47,540 bases of DNA from CBFGWV01 sp965652545 (GCA_965652545.1 CBFGWV010000010.1:1-47540); one strand, 5' to 3'. Numbered from the stretch's first letter, positions 1 to 8,485 are shown. Notes: generated by a model from the sequence alone, not told the origin. Numbers and translations: made by a program.

Positions 1-377
1 TTATCCGGCCCGATCAGAACATTGCGATGGTCAGCACGACGGATGTCGGCGACGCAGCGGCGCGGCTTCTGGCGGGCGAGTGGACGGGTAAGCGCACCGT
101 CGAACTGTCCGGCCCCGCGGACTGGAGCGCGAACGATGTGGCCGCCGCCTTCGAGACCGTGGTCGGTCGTTCGGTCAAAGCGGTATTCGTGCCACCCAGC
201 GAACGCACTGCCGCGCTTGCCGAGGCAGGCGTCCCTCCTGACGTGGCGGACGCGCTGCTGGCCATGTACGAGGGCATCGCCAACGGCTTGTTCGAGCGCG
301 AGGACGGCAACGAGCACTGGCACGGCGTAACACCGCTCGCGGCTGCGGTCGAACGTATTGTGGCCAAGGTCCAATAG
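1..377 (+). CDS. NmrA-like NAD(P)-binding protein, C-terminal part (5' truncated by window edge)
   Basis: The reading frame is open from base 3 to the TAG at 375-377, so the gene starts outside the window. The visible 124 residues begin with IRPDQNIAMVSTTDVGDAAA, which resembles the segment of NmrA/HSCARG and YtfG-like atypical short-chain dehydrogenases where a conserved Val-Ser/Asp-Thr-x-Asp-Val-Gly precedes the final helices. A C-terminal substrate-side helical region follows, with the stretch ELSGPADWSANDVAAAFE typical of the family. Such proteins bind NAD(P) through an N-terminal Rossmann motif, which lies off-window, and act as redox sensors or quinone/ketone reductases. The substrate cannot be told here. 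The downstream VOC gene follows after 69 bases and may be co-transcribed. The family call is fairly secure, the activity is not. Confidence 0.7.
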   Translation, partial: IRPDQNIAMVSTTDVGDAAARLLAGEWTGKRTVELSGPADWSANDVAAAFETVVGRSVKAVFVPPSERTAALAEAGVPPDVADALLAMYEGIANGLFEREDGNEHWHGVTPLAAAVERIVAKVQ

Positions 378-446
378 CAGGAACTCCCACGCCTTGGTTC
401 AATCAACTGATACGCCCCACGCAGGCCAACACACTCAGGAGGACCC

Positions 447-821
447 ATGTTCGACCACGTCAAATTCGGCGTCAGCGACTATGAAGCGAGCAAAGCGTTC
501 TTCCTCAAGGCGCTCGAACCGCTGGGCGTAGCGGTGGTCGGGGAGGGGGTGCCGACTTACGGGGTCGAGCTCAGCGCCAAGGGCCAGGCGTCATTGTGCC
601 TGTTCCAAACCGACGAAAAGCCGGCACATCTTCACCTGGCGTTCGCGGCCGAGAATCGCCAGCAAGTCGACGCGTTCTATCGCGCAGCGCTGGAGGCCGG
701 TGGCAAGGACAATGGTGCACCGGGCCTGCGTCCGGAATACCACGCGAACTACTATGCCGCGTTCGTCATCGGTCCTGACGGGCACAACATCGAGGCCGTT
801 TGCAGCAAGCCCGAGGGCTGA
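447..821 (+). CDS. VOC (glyoxalase/bleomycin-resistance fold) family protein
   Basis: This 124-residue protein has the compact single-domain vicinal oxygen chelate layout: an N-terminal beta strand MFDHVKFGVSDYEASKAF, a central HLHLAFAAENRQQVDAFY segment and a C-terminal YYAAFVIGPDGHNIEAVC strand. Possible metal ligands are His4, the central His pair and the Glu of NIEAV. The family covers glyoxalases, ring-cleaving dioxygenases and resistance proteins, and the sequence alone does not pick one. The start is the ATG preceded by AGGAGG with normal spacing. It sits between an NmrA-like gene and a glutathione S-transferase gene, which would fit a small detoxification group, but that is an inference. 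Confidence 0.85.
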   Translation: MFDHVKFGVSDYEASKAFFLKALEPLGVAVVGEGVPTYGVELSAKGQASLCLFQTDEKPAHLHLAFAAENRQQVDAFYRAALEAGGKDNGAPGLRPEYHANYYAAFVIGPDGHNIEAVCSKPEG

Positions 822-1021
822 CCCGCCCCCATCGAGGGGACATCCACAGGCGGGCATCGCCCACCTGCGGCTGTCCCCCGGTGGTCGACACGCGACCATA
901 CCGCACCCGCTGCCTCAACCGCCCCACCTGCCGCAGGCTTTGTCGGCACCGCATTGTCGGCGTCGCACTGTCCCGTCCGTCTTTCAGTGACAACCTCACT
1001 TGGAAACCGACGGAGCTGGAC

Positions 1022-1648
1022 ATGATCAAGCTATACGGAGCACCCCCTACCCGCGCCCTGCGCGTCATCTGGTTGCTCAACGAACTGGGCCTGGAGTACG
1101 AGTTGGTCCCGATAGACCTCTTGGAAGGCGAGGCCGAAACGCCGGATTTCCTCGCCCTCAACCCCGCCGCCAAGGTCCCGGTGCTGGTCGACGGAAGCCT
1201 CCTGCTCACCGAGTCGTCCGCGATCCAGATCTACCTGGCCGAGAAGCACCCCGAGGCGGGACTCATCCCCGAGACGGTGGAGGATCGCGCACAGATGTAC
1301 CGCTGGATCTTCTTCCTGGCGACCGAGATCGAGCAGCCCCTGTGGCGCATCGCGCGTCACACGTTCCTCTACCCGGAAGACAAGCGCCTGCCCCAGGATG
1401 TCGAACTGGCCACGCAGGAGTGCGTGGCGATGGTGGCCGTGCTCGAGCGGCACATGGCGAACCGCGAGTTCGTCGTCGGCGACCGGCTCAGCGTGGCCGA
1501 CTTCAACGCCGCCTATACCCTGGACTGGGCGAACGAGGCGGGGATGCTTGGCGAGGCGCCAAGGCTGCGGGCATATCTGGAGGCGATGTACGCCCGGCCC
1601 ACGGCACCGGTGACTATTGCTGAGGCGTTTGCGGCGATGGAGAGTTAG
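1022..1648 (+). CDS. glutathione S-transferase family protein
   Basis: The 208-residue product has a thioredoxin-like GST N-terminal domain: MIKLYGAPPTRALRVIWLLN opening, the cis-proline region NPAAKVPVLVDG and the glutathione-binding ESSAIQIYLAEKHP loop. An all-helical C-terminal domain follows, with the VGDRLSVADFNAAYTL capping motif. Length is normal for the family. The frame is open far upstream to 800, but the ATG at 1022 begins exactly where GSTs begin and has GGAG in range, so the longer version is rejected. The enzyme would conjugate glutathione to electrophiles in the cytoplasm. The catalytic residue is probably near the Pro-Pro-Thr at residues 7-10, with no N-terminal Tyr or Ser in the classical place that I can be sure of. 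Confidence 0.92.
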   Translation: MIKLYGAPPTRALRVIWLLNELGLEYELVPIDLLEGEAETPDFLALNPAAKVPVLVDGSLLLTESSAIQIYLAEKHPEAGLIPETVEDRAQMYRWIFFLATEIEQPLWRIARHTFLYPEDKRLPQDVELATQECVAMVAVLERHMANREFVVGDRLSVADFNAAYTLDWANEAGMLGEAPRLRAYLEAMYARPTAPVTIAEAFAAMES

Positions 1649-2261
1649 GGAACTGGGCTCTGCTAGAGAATTGCTCGCGCTACGTTCTCGACGCTGGCAA
1701 TGGATTGCCCATAAGCTACGATTTCATCGCTGCCTGCGAAAACGCCCAATTTGGTTATTCAGAGGTCGTCCTCCGCGCGGAAAACGACGGAAGATGTTGT
1801 GGCAGGAGATAGAAAAGTTCGTTCGTTTCCGGGAGACGATCACCATGGCCGAGGTGTGGTTACACGTGCAATATGGTCAATAGCGAAGGTGAAGTGCCTG
1901 GAGTCCGTGTTCCGCGGCGGCATACAGACCCGAGGAGATGTCCTTGTGGACGACAGCCCTCGGTCAGCGGCTGAGTGATGCGTTGCCCGAGGCTGGATTT
2001 GTGCACCCGAAGGCGCTAGATTCAAACGTATCGGGTGTCGGGGAGAGACCATCGCAGCGCGCCGCTACCGACTTTTTCCCCAAAGCGCTGGGCAGGTTCC
2101 TGGGTAAAGAGAAGATGACTAGTAGAGAAGGAGCAATTGGACCAGCACCTCGTGGCAAGTCAAGGCCGCAAGGCGATTAGCGGGCGTGCGATCCCTTGTT
2201 TTTTGCCGGTGCTTGCTGCGCACGGCCAATAAATGCTACTAAGTTGGATGCATAAAAAACC
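1649..2261. other. 613-base gap without a convincing gene
   Basis: Short frames exist on both strands here, the longest with a start being 80 codons at 1938-2180. None has a recognisable domain, a well-placed ribosome binding site or convincing protein-like composition. Base composition is lower in GC than the flanking genes. The last 60 bases are AT-rich (CAATAAATGCTACTAAG, GCATAAAAAACC) and probably carry the promoter of the small secreted protein that follows. I see no hairpin terminator clear enough to call. Confidence 0.5.
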
Positions 2262-2597
2262 ATGAGTCGCAGCTTCCTGATACTCTCAATAGCATTGCTA
2301 GTCGCATCCGTCGCTTTTGCCGGGGGGTACTCTACTCGTCTCGCGGCAAGTGATGCGATAAGAATCGCTAAGGATGCTCTGGAGCAGCGCGGCTTCAGCG
2401 AACCTCGATACTGGATCGAAATAATAAAATATCATCAAGACAGAGACGAGTGGTGGGTTCATTTTGCAGATAGTGAGCTGGTGATTGATGGGAGTCCATC
2501 CGTCTTTATAAATGACAAAACCGGCGAAATTTGCTTTGTACTCGGCATCGGTATGCCGGAGTGCGCTTTACAAACGTTTGGTTCCGACGCATCGTAA
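2262..2597 (+). CDS. small secreted protein of unknown function
   Basis: The 111-residue product starts with a clean Sec signal peptide: MSRS, a hydrophobic run FLILSIALLVASVAFA and a likely cleavage after AFA. The mature part is about 90 residues and reads like one small alpha/beta domain, with an amphipathic helix AIRIAKDALEQRGF, then strands YWIEIIKYH, EWWVHFAD and PSVFINDKTGEICFVLG. The helix-then-strand pattern with a D/NxxTGE turn resembles PepSY/NTF2-like small periplasmic proteins, but I cannot name a family. One late pair of Cys (CFVLGIGMPEC) could form a disulphide. GC is clearly lower than in the neighbours, which suggests separate acquisition. Confidence 0.65.
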   Translation: MSRSFLILSIALLVASVAFAGGYSTRLAASDAIRIAKDALEQRGFSEPRYWIEIIKYHQDRDEWWVHFADSELVIDGSPSVFINDKTGEICFVLGIGMPECALQTFGSDAS

Positions 2598-2683
2598 ACG
2601 TGTGGCGTTCTATGCATCGGTGGAAGCGAAATCCGAGAGAAGTGGCGATCAAGAAGGTTGAGAGCTGGTGTAGCGGTGTACCC

Positions 2684-3106
2684 ATGACCGAAGCCCAGCT
2701 TCAATCCCTGGCACTGGCATACACCGGGGCCATGACCAGCATTCGCGGCCGTCGCGTGCAGCGTTTGGTGCTACGCACGTTCGCGGACTTTGATCTTGTC
2801 GTGCCGGCAACCACGGCGACGGGCCGGCCCGCGTTGTTTGCGTTAAAAGCAGACGGCCCGTTTGCGGTGTGCTGCACCGATGGGACCGGTGCCAGCGCCG
2901 CTGTGGTCCACGGCAACCTCGCAGCCGGGTCAGTGGAGGTGCGTCGTGATCTTCACAAGGACAGCCTGCCGATCCTGGCCTGGGCGGTGCGGCATTCGGG
3001 CCTGCCAGTCGACTGGTCTCCATTGACGATCGACGCCGCCGGTATGGACGGTGATACGGCAGGCCAGCTCGCGGCACTGCTGGCGACCGCCTTGGCGGGC
3101 GTTTGA
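2684..3106 (+). CDS. hypothetical protein, 140 residues
   Basis: The open frame extends upstream to 2531, but that part overlaps the preceding gene in another frame. The ATG at 2684 gives a product with balanced composition, MTEAQLQSLALAYTGAMTSI onward. It is a soluble alpha/beta protein with no signal peptide or membrane segment. There is a conserved-looking central block PALFALKADGPFAVCC followed by GNLAAGSVEVRRDLHKDSLP and a C-terminal Ala/Leu helix. No domain was recognised. Codon use is high-GC like the rest of the region, unlike the low-GC gene before it. It is followed by a repeat-rich spacer, not by another gene of the same operon. Confidence 0.55.
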   Translation: MTEAQLQSLALAYTGAMTSIRGRRVQRLVLRTFADFDLVVPATTATGRPALFALKADGPFAVCCTDGTGASAAVVHGNLAAGSVEVRRDLHKDSLPILAWAVRHSGLPVDWSPLTIDAAGMDGDTAGQLAALLATALAGV

Positions 3107-3150
3107 CGGACGCATGCACAGATCAAGGTCTGGGCATGTCAGCGTCAAAG

Positions 3151-3274
3151 CCCCTCTCCCCTGGCGGGAGAGGGGTTGGGGAGAGGGGGATGTCGGGGTA
3201 GCCACCGACATACGATTTCGCCACGGCAACCTGACCCCCTCTCCCCCGGCCCCTCCCCCGCGAGGGGGGAGGGG
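3151..3274. repeat. composite REP-like hairpin element
   Basis: The 309-base gap between 3106 and 3416 holds a compact set of inverted repeats. CCCCTCTCCC (3151-3160) pairs with GGGAGAGGGG (3166-3175). GGGGAGAGGGGG (3178-3189) pairs with CCCCCTCTCCCC (3235-3246). Inside that clasp ATGTCGG (3190-3196) pairs with CCGACAT (3205-3211). CCCCTCCCCC (3250-3259) pairs with GGGGGAGGGG (3265-3274). The CCCCTCTCCC-type palindrome is a dispersed intergenic repeat known from many proteobacterial genomes. Here it may also serve as terminator or mRNA-stabilising structure for the upstream gene. Confidence 0.8.
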
Positions 3275-3415
3275 AGATTCCTCGTGACCTGACAGGATGA
3301 TCCGTCGCTGCCCAAATCTAACCATCCTTTGCCGTATGGACCTATGCTGGGTGTCCATCTATGGTCAGAGGGAGGGCTTTGACTGTGCGCCACAACCATC
3401 GAGTACCAGCAATCC

Positions 3416-5662
3416 ATGCGAAGAGTCGTTCTGGCTGTGGTGATGTCTGTCGGCGGCTGGTGGTTGGCGACACATAACGAACCGGCGGCGGCCGATGTGT
3501 TGCCGCCGGCCCGCTGGGTCGACGAGTCCACCTGCCAAGGCTGCCATACCGCGCAATACCAAGCCTGGCAGGGGTCTCACCATCAACTGGCCATGCAGCC
3601 GGCGACCGAGCAGACGGTGCTGGGTGATTTCGGTGGCGCGTCGATCAGCAGCGACATCGAGACCAGTGAATTTTTCCGCCGTGGGGACGCGTTCTGGATT
3701 CGCACCCCGGGCGCTGACGGGCAGCCGGCGGACTTCCAGGTCGCTTACACGTTGGGTGTCGACCCGTTGCAGCAGTACCTGCTGACGCTGCCGGACGGCC
3801 GCTTGCAGGCGCATGGTGCGGCGTGGGATGTCGCGACTAAGCAGTGGTACCACCTCTACGACGGCATGCGCGTGGACTCTGGCCACCCGCTGCACTGGAC
3901 CCAGGCGCAGCAGAATGCGGACTTCATGTGTATCGAATGCCATACCAGCGGGTTTCGGCGCGATTACGACGCAAAGGCCGATCGCTACGACAGCCACTGG
4001 CAGGCCCTTGGCGTGGGGTGTCAAAGCTGTCATGGGCCGGCGTCCGATCATCTGCGGTGGGCCGAGGGTGGCGCGGTTGCGGACGACGCCAAAGGTTTGG
4101 CGCACCCCATGAGGTCTGCCCAAGACCCTGGCGGGGTGCAGCAATGCGCTCGCTGCCACAGCCGTCGCACACCGCTGGGCAACGGCTATAGTCAGAGTGG
4201 CGAGCTGCTCGATGACTACCTGCCGATGATGCTCACGGCCGATCTCTACGAGGTCGATGGCACCATCAAGGGCGAGGTGTTCGAGTACGGGTCGTTCCGT
4301 CAAAGCCGTATGCATGCCGCCGGTGTGGGATGCGCGGACTGCCACGACCCGCACAGCGCGCGGCTGCGTTTGTCCGGCAACGACGTTTGCACCCAGTGCC
4401 ATAACCCGGCGGCCACGGCGCGCCGAAGCGGCATCGATGCCAGCGGTTTACAGGCAAAGGATTACGATCACCCGTCTCATCATCATCACGCGGTCGAGTC
4501 GCCGGGCAGTCAGTGCATCGGTTGTCATATGCCAGGAAAGGTCTACATGGACAAGGATTTGCGTCACGACCACAGCTTCAGCTCGCCGTTTCCGCCGCAG
4601 GCCCGTGAACTGGGGCACTCCGATGCTTGCCTGGGCTGTCACCGTGACGAGGGCACGGACGAGATAGCGGTACGGTTTGAGCAATGGTACCCGCATGCGG
4701 TGCCGCGCGATGGCGGCTATGCCCGCGCCCTGCACGCGGCTCGGCAAGGGCTGCCCGGGGCGGCGGAGGGTCTGCGGCGTCAGCTCGCTCGCACTGATTT
4801 GGCCGATATCCGGCGTGCCACCTTGCTCAGCGAATTGCCCAACTACCCGTCGGCGGTTGCCCAGCAGATGCTGGTCGAGGCGCTGCGGGACCCATCGGCG
4901 CTGGTGCGCCGCACTGCCGCGGAGTTGGTCGGCACGTTGCTACCGCCGCCCCAACAGGCGGCGTTGCTGGTACCGTTGACGAACGATTCGGTGCGTGCCG
5001 TGCGACTGGCCGCCTCTTGGCAGCTGTTGCAGTTGTCGCCGCCTGGCGCGGATCAGCAAACGCTGTTGCGTTTGATCGCGGAGTACGAGCAGGTGCAGAA
5101 CACGATGCTCGATCGGGCCGAGTCCAACGTCAATCTGGCCGGCATCTACCCATTGACCGGGCGAAGTGATCTGGTCGAGCCGGCCCTGCGGCGGGCGCTA
5201 CGACAAGATCCGACCTTCTTCCCGGCGCTGATCATGCTTGCCCAGTGGCGGGAGCGGGAGGCGGGCGATGCCGCCGGTGCGCTGCGGCTGCTGCGTGAGG
5301 CGATTCGGCAGCACCCGGCGGAGGCCTCGTTGCAGCATGCCCTCGGTCTGACGCTGGTGCGCCAGGGGCGGTACGAACAGGCGCGGCAGGCCTTGCGGCG
5401 AGCCCATGAGTCGGCGCCGGAGCAACCCGAGTACGGCTATGTGCTGGCGGTTGCGCTGTACGACGGTGGTAGGGTGACGGAGGCGCTTGCGTTGTTGCGG
5501 ACGCTGGTGCGGCAGCACCCCGCGAACCGCCCCCTGCGTCAGGCGTTGATCGGCTACCTGCACGCCGGCGGCCATGAACGGGAGATACAGACACAGCTGG
5601 CCGAGTTGGCCGCGCAGAATCCGGATGACCCGCTACTGCGGTTGCGCGGGCAGACGCATTGA
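3416..5662 (+). CDS. octahaem cytochrome c with HEAT-like and TPR repeats
   Basis: The 748-residue product has a short signal peptide (residues 1-27, MRRVVLAVVMSVGGWWLAT, cleavage near AAA-D) and eight CxxCH haem-binding motifs at about residues 40, 172, 202, 244, 306, 325, 367 and 405. The spacing and the segments TCQGCHTAQYQAWQGS and GVGCQSCHGPASDHL place it with the cytochrome c554/doubled-CxxCH multihaem family, which moves electrons in the periplasm. From about residue 450 the protein changes to HEAT-like helices (ALRDPSALVRRTAAELVGTL) and then to tetratricopeptide repeats to the end, probably a docking platform. The sulfatase gene follows after 25 bases, so the two are likely one transcript. 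No catalytic haem with known substrate can be assigned. Confidence 0.9.
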   Translation: MRRVVLAVVMSVGGWWLATHNEPAAADVLPPARWVDESTCQGCHTAQYQAWQGSHHQLAMQPATEQTVLGDFGGASISSDIETSEFFRRGDAFWIRTPGADGQPADFQVAYTLGVDPLQQYLLTLPDGRLQAHGAAWDVATKQWYHLYDGMRVDSGHPLHWTQAQQNADFMCIECHTSGFRRDYDAKADRYDSHWQALGVGCQSCHGPASDHLRWAEGGAVADDAKGLAHPMRSAQDPGGVQQCARCHSRRTPLGNGYSQSGELLDDYLPMMLTADLYEVDGTIKGEVFEYGSFRQSRMHAAGVGCADCHDPHSARLRLSGNDVCTQCHNPAATARRSGIDASGLQAKDYDHPSHHHHAVESPGSQCIGCHMPGKVYMDKDLRHDHSFSSPFPPQARELGHSDACLGCHRDEGTDEIAVRFEQWYPHAVPRDGGYARALHAARQGLPGAAEGLRRQLARTDLADIRRATLLSELPNYPSAVAQQMLVEALRDPSALVRRTAAELVGTLLPPPQQAALLVPLTNDSVRAVRLAASWQLLQLSPPGADQQTLLRLIAEYEQVQNTMLDRAESNVNLAGIYPLTGRSDLVEPALRRALRQDPTFFPALIMLAQWREREAGDAAGALRLLREAIRQHPAEASLQHALGLTLVRQGRYEQARQALRRAHESAPEQPEYGYVLAVALYDGGRVTEALALLRTLVRQHPANRPLRQALIGYLHAGGHEREIQTQLAELAAQNPDDPLLRLRGQTH

Positions 5663-5687
5663 CAGCGTTTCGAGGGGGGAGTGGACA

Positions 5688-7853
5688 ATGAAATTCAGAT
5701 TGTTGAGCGTGGCTGTAGTCATGGCGGTGGCGTCATGCAATTCCGACAATTCCGATTCGGTGGATGAAAAGCAAACGCCGAACATCTTGTTCGTCATGAT
5801 GGATGATGTCGGCATCGATCAGATGGCCTCCATGGGCTACGGCGGCAACGAGCCACCGGCGATGCCGTCGATCGATGCAATTGCCAGTGGTGGCGTGCGC
5901 TTCCGCAACACCTGGTCGATGCCCGAGTGCTCACCGGGTCGCTCGACGCTCATGACCGGCCGCTACCCGCTGCGCAACGACATCTACCAGGCCATCGGCC
6001 CCAACGACCTGGCCAATTCGCAGGTCGACCCCTGGGAGATGACCGTCGCCAAGGTGCTGAAAGAAGCAGGGTACGAGAGTGCCATGTTCGGCAAGTTTCA
6101 CTTGGCCGGGCCGGAGAACAACGAGGCCGGCAACGGCACCCCCGCACAATTGGGCTGGGACTACTTCTACGGCTGGACGGGCGGCCTGCCCGGCTCCATC
6201 GACACCACCGCGGGCGGGGTGGCGCCGCTGGGCACGTACTCCTGTGGGTTCGTCCCGGATGAGTCCGAGCCCGATGGCGCCTATTTCGGCGCCTGTTACA
6301 CACCGCAGGCCGACGGCGGAGCGAGCTGCGCGGAGATCGTCGGAGCCAACGCGGCGGGCGACTCCGCCGGGCTGCAATGCCTGACCCAGGGGGGTGTGCT
6401 GGTGCCTGCGGCCAACTGCCAGGCGGCGCCCCCGGCCGGCCTCGTGTTCGACCGGGAGAACGCCCACTTCGTCTCGCCCCTGGTCGTGAATGGCGCTGGC
6501 GGCGTGGAGGAAGCCAGCCTGCTGGATGCGCGCGGCCGCGGCTTTCGCTCGACCATCGAGATCGATGCGGCCATCGACTGGATCAACAGCCACGACAACG
6601 GCGGCACGCCCTGGATGGCGACGGTGAGTTTCAGCTCCCCGCATACGCCCTTACAGCGTCCGCCAGGGCATCTGCTGCGCTCCGGTATCCAAAACCAGCT
6701 GACGGCCAACTGCGCCGACCCGATCAACCAGCGCCGCCTCGCCGACGCCATGATCGAGGCCCTGGCCACGGAACTCGGCCGGCTTCTGGTCGAAACCGGC
6801 ATCGCGACACAGGCCGACGATGGCAGCCTGGTCTACGACCCGCGCACCAGCGACACGATGGTGGTGGTGGTCGGTGACAACGGGTCCTTCGGCTCGACCG
6901 TGAAGCTGCCGTTCGACCCGACCCGCGCCAAGGGGTCGGCCTACCAGACCGGCGTCTGGGTACCGCTGATCGTCGCCGGCCCGCTGGTGGAGCAGCCCGA
7001 CCGGGATGTCGAGCACATGACCAACGCCACCGACGTGTTCGGGCTGTTCGCCGATATCGCCGGGGTGGATATCCAGAGTGCGGTTCCGCGCGGCACGGAC
7101 GCCGCCGCGATGATGCCGTATCTGCGCAATCCGATGCAGAGCAGCATCCGCCAGTTCAACTACACCCAGGGCGGGCTGAACATCCAGGCCAACGACGGCG
7201 TGAACGGCCCCTGCGTGTTCAGTGGAACATCGTGCTCCCATACCCCGGTCAGCAAGACCGTGTGCGAGGACAACAGCGGCGTCTGGTGGGGTGTGGGCGC
7301 AGACGACCCCTCGGTACTCGTCCCCGATCGGCAACAGTGCTGGCAGGTCAATCAGGCCATCTATCAGAACGACCCCGCCACCTACGACACCGACCGCATC
7401 CAGATGCTGCCGACGGCCTACCAGGCGGTTCGCGACGATCACTACAAGCTGGTCCGCAATCGTATGCTGGACTACGACCCCACCACGGACGGCCCCACGG
7501 AGGTGGTGACCGAGGAGCTCTACCGGGTCGACCAAGCGGTGCCGGTCCCGCAGTTGGACCGCGACGGTGATGACCTGCTCGATCGCAGGCTGCCGCTGAC
7601 GGCGGTACAGCAGAGCCACTACGACGCGTTGAACGCCGAGCTCGACGCGGTCCTCGCCTCGCAGGTGAGTTGTCCGGGCGACGGCAACGGCGATGGGGTG
7701 GTCGATCAGGCGGATGTCGACGAATACAACCGGATCAGCGCCGAGTGGGGGCAGTCGAGCTTGTACGACTTCAACGAAGACGGCCTGACCAACGCGCAGG
7801 ACCTGACGATCATCTACGAGAATGTGGGGTCATGCCCTAGTCCATCCAGTTAA
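5688..7853 (+). CDS. lipoprotein sulfatase with C-terminal dockerin-like domain
   Basis: The 721-residue product begins with a lipoprotein signal (MKFRLLSVAVVMAVASC, lipobox VASC, lipid Cys17). The frame is open back to 5574, but GAGGGGGGA just before the ATG at 5688 and the signal sequence fix this start. Sulfatase hallmarks are the metal-binding NILFVMMDD (residues 32-40), the formylglycine motif CSPGRSTLMTGRY with Cys81, FGKFH, SPHTPL and VVVGDNGSFG. The Cys needs a maturase not seen in this window. The last 60 residues contain two calcium-loop repeats, DGNGDGVVDQADVDEY and DFNEDGLTNAQDL, the layout of type I dockerin. Dockerins bind cohesins, and no cohesin is seen nearby. A Cys-rich insert near residues 185-260 is unusual. 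It probably desulfates a polysaccharide or other sulfate ester at the cell envelope. Confidence 0.9.
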   Translation: MKFRLLSVAVVMAVASCNSDNSDSVDEKQTPNILFVMMDDVGIDQMASMGYGGNEPPAMPSIDAIASGGVRFRNTWSMPECSPGRSTLMTGRYPLRNDIYQAIGPNDLANSQVDPWEMTVAKVLKEAGYESAMFGKFHLAGPENNEAGNGTPAQLGWDYFYGWTGGLPGSIDTTAGGVAPLGTYSCGFVPDESEPDGAYFGACYTPQADGGASCAEIVGANAAGDSAGLQCLTQGGVLVPAANCQAAPPAGLVFDRENAHFVSPLVVNGAGGVEEASLLDARGRGFRSTIEIDAAIDWINSHDNGGTPWMATVSFSSPHTPLQRPPGHLLRSGIQNQLTANCADPINQRRLADAMIEALATELGRLLVETGIATQADDGSLVYDPRTSDTMVVVVGDNGSFGSTVKLPFDPTRAKGSAYQTGVWVPLIVAGPLVEQPDRDVEHMTNATDVFGLFADIAGVDIQSAVPRGTDAAAMMPYLRNPMQSSIRQFNYTQGGLNIQANDGVNGPCVFSGTSCSHTPVSKTVCEDNSGVWWGVGADDPSVLVPDRQQCWQVNQAIYQNDPATYDTDRIQMLPTAYQAVRDDHYKLVRNRMLDYDPTTDGPTEVVTEELYRVDQAVPVPQLDRDGDDLLDRRLPLTAVQQSHYDALNAELDAVLASQVSCPGDGNGDGVVDQADVDEYNRISAEWGQSSLYDFNEDGLTNAQDLTIIYENVGSCPSPSS

Positions 7854-7966
7854 GCCGCAGCTCGGCCTGTTACGTTGCCGGTACCGCGGTGTTGACGGCC
7901 ACCGATGGCAACGGTTCATCCACCCAGCAGATCATCAATCTGCCTGGTGTTTGCGATGGCAGTCGA

Positions 7967-8015
7967 CATCGATCGCGCCACGGGGCGCAAGGTGCTCCCC
8001 GTGGCGCGATCGATG
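7967..8015. repeat. perfect 19-bp inverted repeat
   Basis: Bases 7967-7985 (CATCGATCGCGCCACGGGG) are exactly complementary to 7997-8015 with an 11-base loop. The hairpin is very stable but has no T-tract on either side, so it is not a standard intrinsic terminator. It lies between the sulfatase and the DUF1801 gene, and could be a terminator aided by Rho, a REP-like repeat or a protein-binding site. Confidence 0.8.
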
Positions 8016-8082
8016 ACCCGACCGAGGCAGCATCGCTGAACTCGAGGAGTCCCACACGTCGTTGTAGCTGGAAGGACGGGCA

Positions 8083-8484
8083 ATGAGGCAGGTTCAGGAA
8101 ACGTTCGACAGCTATCCCGAGCCGGTAAAGACGCTATTGCTGCAAGTTCGGGCATTGGTGTTCGATGTGGCGCAAGCGCACGGTTTGGGCGAGGTCGAGG
8201 AAACCTTGAAATGGGGCGAACCCAGCTATCTTGTGAAAAGCGGCAGCACGGTTCGTATGGACTGGAAGCCGGCGTCCCCGGGGCAATGTTTCATTTTCTT
8301 CAACTGCAATACCAAATTGGTGGATACGTTCCGCGAGTTGTATGCCGATGAGCTGAGCTTTCAAGGTAGTCGGGCCATTGTTCTGAATGTCGATGAGCCG
8401 ATACCGATCGATACGATTCGCAAGTGTATCGAGCTTTCCCTGAAATATAAGCTCATCAAGCATTTGCCATTGCTGGGTGCTTGA
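8083..8484 (+). CDS. DUF1801 domain protein
   Basis: The 133-residue soluble protein matches the DUF1801/YdhG-like fold in layout: an N-terminal helix with a SYPEPVKTLLLQVRALVFDV segment, the conserved core ETLKWGEPSYLV, a strand CFIFFNC and a final helix TIRKCIELSLKYKL. Function of the family is unknown. Structures of relatives show a small alpha/beta fold related to the frataxin/YdhG group. Length is typical. The start is an ATG preceded by GGAAGGACGGGC. It converges on the cytochrome gene at 8501 with only 16 bases between stop codons, where a short hairpin CGAGTA/TACTCG may help both transcripts end. Confidence 0.85.
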   Translation: MRQVQETFDSYPEPVKTLLLQVRALVFDVAQAHGLGEVEETLKWGEPSYLVKSGSTVRMDWKPASPGQCFIFFNCNTKLVDTFRELYADELSFQGSRAIVLNVDEPIPIDTIRKCIELSLKYKLIKHLPLLGA

Positions 8485-8485
8485 T

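Noticed and set aside
1938..2180. 80-codon forward frame in the gap before the small secreted protein
   Set aside because: The GAGGAG touches the ATG with no spacing, no domain is seen and composition is not protein-like.
3365..4402. 345-codon minus-strand frame within the cytochrome gene
   Set aside because: Eight haem motifs and a signal peptide on the forward strand identify the true gene. The antisense product has no motif.
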